Source: Conoideocrella luteorostrata
Lineage: Eukaryota; Ascomycota; Sordariomycetes; Hypocreales; Clavicipitaceae
Assembly (NCBI GenBank): GCA_032433595.1
Contig: JASWJB010000192.1
Span: forward strand, 20,277-84,276
Reading direction: 5' to 3'
Length of the DNA: 64,000 nucleotides
A program made the position numbers and the translations under genes. How positions within the stretch are numbered: the stretch's first letter is position 1; each line of letters starts with the position of its first letter. Below are positions 61,460-64,000 of the stretch, piece by piece. A model generated the notes under the pieces. That model did not search any database. It was not told the origin of the DNA and was given only the letters and a program-made list of their open reading frames with translations.

Positions 61460-64000
61460 CTATCCGCAATGCAGTCTCTTTTTGACGCTGCTTCGACGGC
61501 CGAGCTTCCTAGAGTACGGTGCGATGATACCTTCAAATGCAAGCCTCGCAGCCTTACCGTGGGATTTTTGTATTTTTGTTAGTATAAGCCTAATACGTTG
61601 GAGTTATTAACTTCTGATCTTACCCTTTGTTAGCACAATAGTCATCGTCTTTTTCGACAATGACAAGGACTGAAGACCGCATTTGTAGTATCGAAATCAG
61701 CTCCGACGGTGTCTAAAAATAGACTGAGCCATCTATTCAGGGACACAGGCATTGCTGTGAAACGTTCAGACAGTATAAGAACTGTCTGGTTGGGCTGCAG
61801 AGCTTGAATCTGTGGAGGCGGTTGAGCAACAGTTGCAGACCATTGGGCGATGCTGAGTGAGTAGCCCTGGCGTCCCTCCTGCCTGATGCGTATATCCGGC
61901 CCGTGCTGCCCGTGTTCCTCCGTACACCTCTGAGAGGCAACCATTACATGCACACTGCCACGCGCGTTGTGCGACGTCGTGTGCAACATACTCATCTAAT
62001 TATTCAGTACCATCCAAAGATGATAGGCACATCAATGCATCATGTCGCAATCCCGTCGCTTTTTCCGTAGCCCCGTCTACTCTCGGCCTCGGATGACCCT
62101 GTTGTCCTGCTGGCGCGATACAGGCCCATGTCCTACATATAAACAATAGTGCTCCGTACTCTGGAAGATGAGACAATTATTCTTCCGTCCACTCTCAACG
62201 AAGAGGAAGGGTATGCCAGGCGGAACTGACGACTTTCCCTACATCTTGACCGCAGGCTGTGTGGTTTGCGAATTACGTTCGATTAGTATGAAGGATTTGT
62301 GGTGATTTTTTGGGTTTGGATCTTCTTTCGTCGATCTTTTTTTTACCACCAACAGCAATGCAGCAAAGCTGCAAACTTCACTTGTGTAGAGTCAAAACCA
62401 TTGGCCGATGGAAATTGCCCGCTTTTATGAGCCCATCGCTTTTCAACCGCAACCAACTGACGAGTATTTGTACCCATATGATAACAATGTACCAAACAAG
62501 CACCGGCCACCAACATGTACAAGGAAGATATGCACGAGTACGAGCGAGAGCAAAACTCCGGGTTACGCGGTTTCACCTGAGCGCTAGGCCTGTGCAGGTA
62601 GGGATGATTGGGTAGCTGTCTTAAAAAGATTCGACCAGCCACTGCCTCACATCACGGGTTGTTTGCGCGAGCAGCGTATTCCGTCCAAAGTTGCTTGTCC
62701 TTGAAACGCATTTCCAAGTCTATATTTGTGAGTTGACCTCGAACAACGGCCATAGGCTTCTAATGTGCGTTATAGTGAGACTTTATTTGCTGAGCAGCGC
62801 TACCGGTGGTATAAGCTCCGAGCAGTCCTACTATGTCCACCACCCAATCGTGAGCGTAATCTTACGTTGACAGACAGGCTCGCGTCGGCAGCAAAATATC
62901 TCTGAAGCTCCTTGCCGATGCCGGATTTGACGTGGCGCTATATATTTTGGACCCGTTACCGCAACTGGCGCAACTGTCTTCTCGGACACCAGTGTACGGA
63001 GTAGTTAGCACCAATTGCCTTTCCTGGTATAACTAACTAGTGAGTGATAGAAACGCTTCACTACTGAACCTCTGGTCGGAAAGAGATGTGACTTCGTGAA
63101 AGATGCACGTCCACTTAGTGCCGTCATCACGTCCAAAGTCTGATTTCACTCGCTGTCTGTCAGTGTAGACATGTTTCCCCCTAGCATTCTTGACTACCTG
63201 AATTATCTTGACTATAGATAGATTGAGAGGCTAGAGCCTGGAAAGCCGGAAAGTCGAATGGCCTCTGGTAGGATCAAGTCCGCATGGGATGTATTGCACT
63301 GATGAATTGCCGAATCTAACCGATAACATTTAATCTGCACGACCAACAGATGGTTTCAATATTATAGGGCAGCTATTGCCATGGAGTCTTGCAGTTTATA
63401 ATATGAAGTTTGGCTGCTTGATTCAATTCTTGGTTGACTTGTCTGGGGGGAATGCTCTCGCGGCGACTTCGCCGTTTATCGAGATAATCCATGTTGAGTA
63501 CCCAACCTCACAGTGGCTGCAACGGTGGGCCATTTTCACGTCTTCCGGAATTTGCACCAGTCTGCTTGACGCTCGCACAGTATTGACATGAAGGAGTGAT
63601 GCATGAATCTGTCAACTCGGGCAGCGTGTTGCTCCTAGTGCTAGTGTCAGTGCTTGGAAACTCGCCAAGCCTTGAAGCATTTATTCCTGCTCACCTTGTG
63701 ATGAGGCACCTATTCCTCCATCGTCCACCATGGAACAGTGATAGCAATACCCAACAGCTTTATCCGCTCGTTGGCCCCGTTGCCGCATGTTAGAAGTTGA
63801 TAGAATACCCGGGTTGTCCCATAACACCACAAACGACAAGTCCTATCCCTCTCCAATTGACTCGAGCACCAAATACGGACTACCTAATTGCACCCAGCGC
63901 ATGTCCTTCCCGCTCATGCAGGGGACAGTTTAACAGAGCCATCGAGGTGGCATTAACTCCGCAAGAGATAACGCCTCAGCGACCAATGACAAGATAAAAA
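61460..64000. other. Gene-poor right end
   Basis: No supported gene. A heptamer copy (TACGGAGTA) lies near 62995 and a weaker one near 62153. The frames at 61642-61995 (minus) and 63376-63793 (plus) have no recognised homologues. A gene may extend beyond the right edge, but nothing here shows it. Confidence 0.45.

Noticed and set aside
1..64000. tRNA, rRNA and CRISPR signals
   Set aside because: No T-loop/acceptor pairs, rRNA-like stretches or spacer-repeat arrays were found; the heptamer repeats have no regular spacing.

Overview
This looks like nuclear DNA of a filamentous ascomycete (Pezizomycotina). A Sordariomycete, probably Hypocreales, fits best. Genes carry short introns (about 40-140 bp) with GT...AG ends and CTAAC/CTGAC-like branch sites. 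The products match fungal families: a fungal-specific Zn2Cys6-type regulator relic, a 'DNase1'-type small secreted protein, DUF7704 and DUF6594-like membrane proteins, Pmp3 and LOC1. The order was inferred from protein resemblance only. No rRNA, tRNA, CRISPR or intact transposon was seen.

Layout. 0-3.2 kb: no supported gene. 3.5 kb: small secreted protein. 6.0-14.5 kb: housekeeping block with farnesyl diphosphate synthase (+), VPS54 (-) and MCM5 (+). VPS54 and MCM5 are divergent, and two ACGCGT cell-cycle boxes lie in the MCM5 promoter. 14.5-28.6 kb: gene-poor island holding two divergent, distantly paralogous membrane-protein genes (18.6-20.0 kb minus, 26.2-27.3 kb plus), with many copies of a TACTCCG heptamer and its palindromes. 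28.6-47.7 kb: second housekeeping block with a conserved 528-aa membrane protein, UTP13, SAD1/USP39, a class II eIF4E, LOC1, an alpha/beta-hydrolase and a CTK1/CDK12-like kinase. 47.7-54.6 kb: accessory stretch with a 64-aa secreted peptide and a decayed fungal transcription factor. 54.7-60.7 kb: DUF7704 membrane protein, a disordered 495-aa protein and a Pmp3 proteolipid. 60.7-64 kb: mostly empty, with one possible pair of C-terminal exons.

The housekeeping genes are not a pathway. They cover DNA replication (MCM5), transcription elongation (CTK1), splicing (SAD1), ribosome assembly (UTP13, LOC1), translation (eIF4E), sterol/isoprenoid synthesis (ERG20) and Golgi traffic (VPS54). Exon boundaries were worked out by hand from splice consensus and frame continuity. 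In all spliced genes given full coordinates the joined lengths are multiples of three, except the 5' end of the 18.6-20.0 kb gene, where a one-base frame conflict remains.

The most unusual signal is the heptamer TACTCCG. It occurs as tandem copies and as perfect palindromes (for example TACGGAGTACTCCGTA) at roughly 40 places, essentially all outside housekeeping exons and densest in the gene-poor island.
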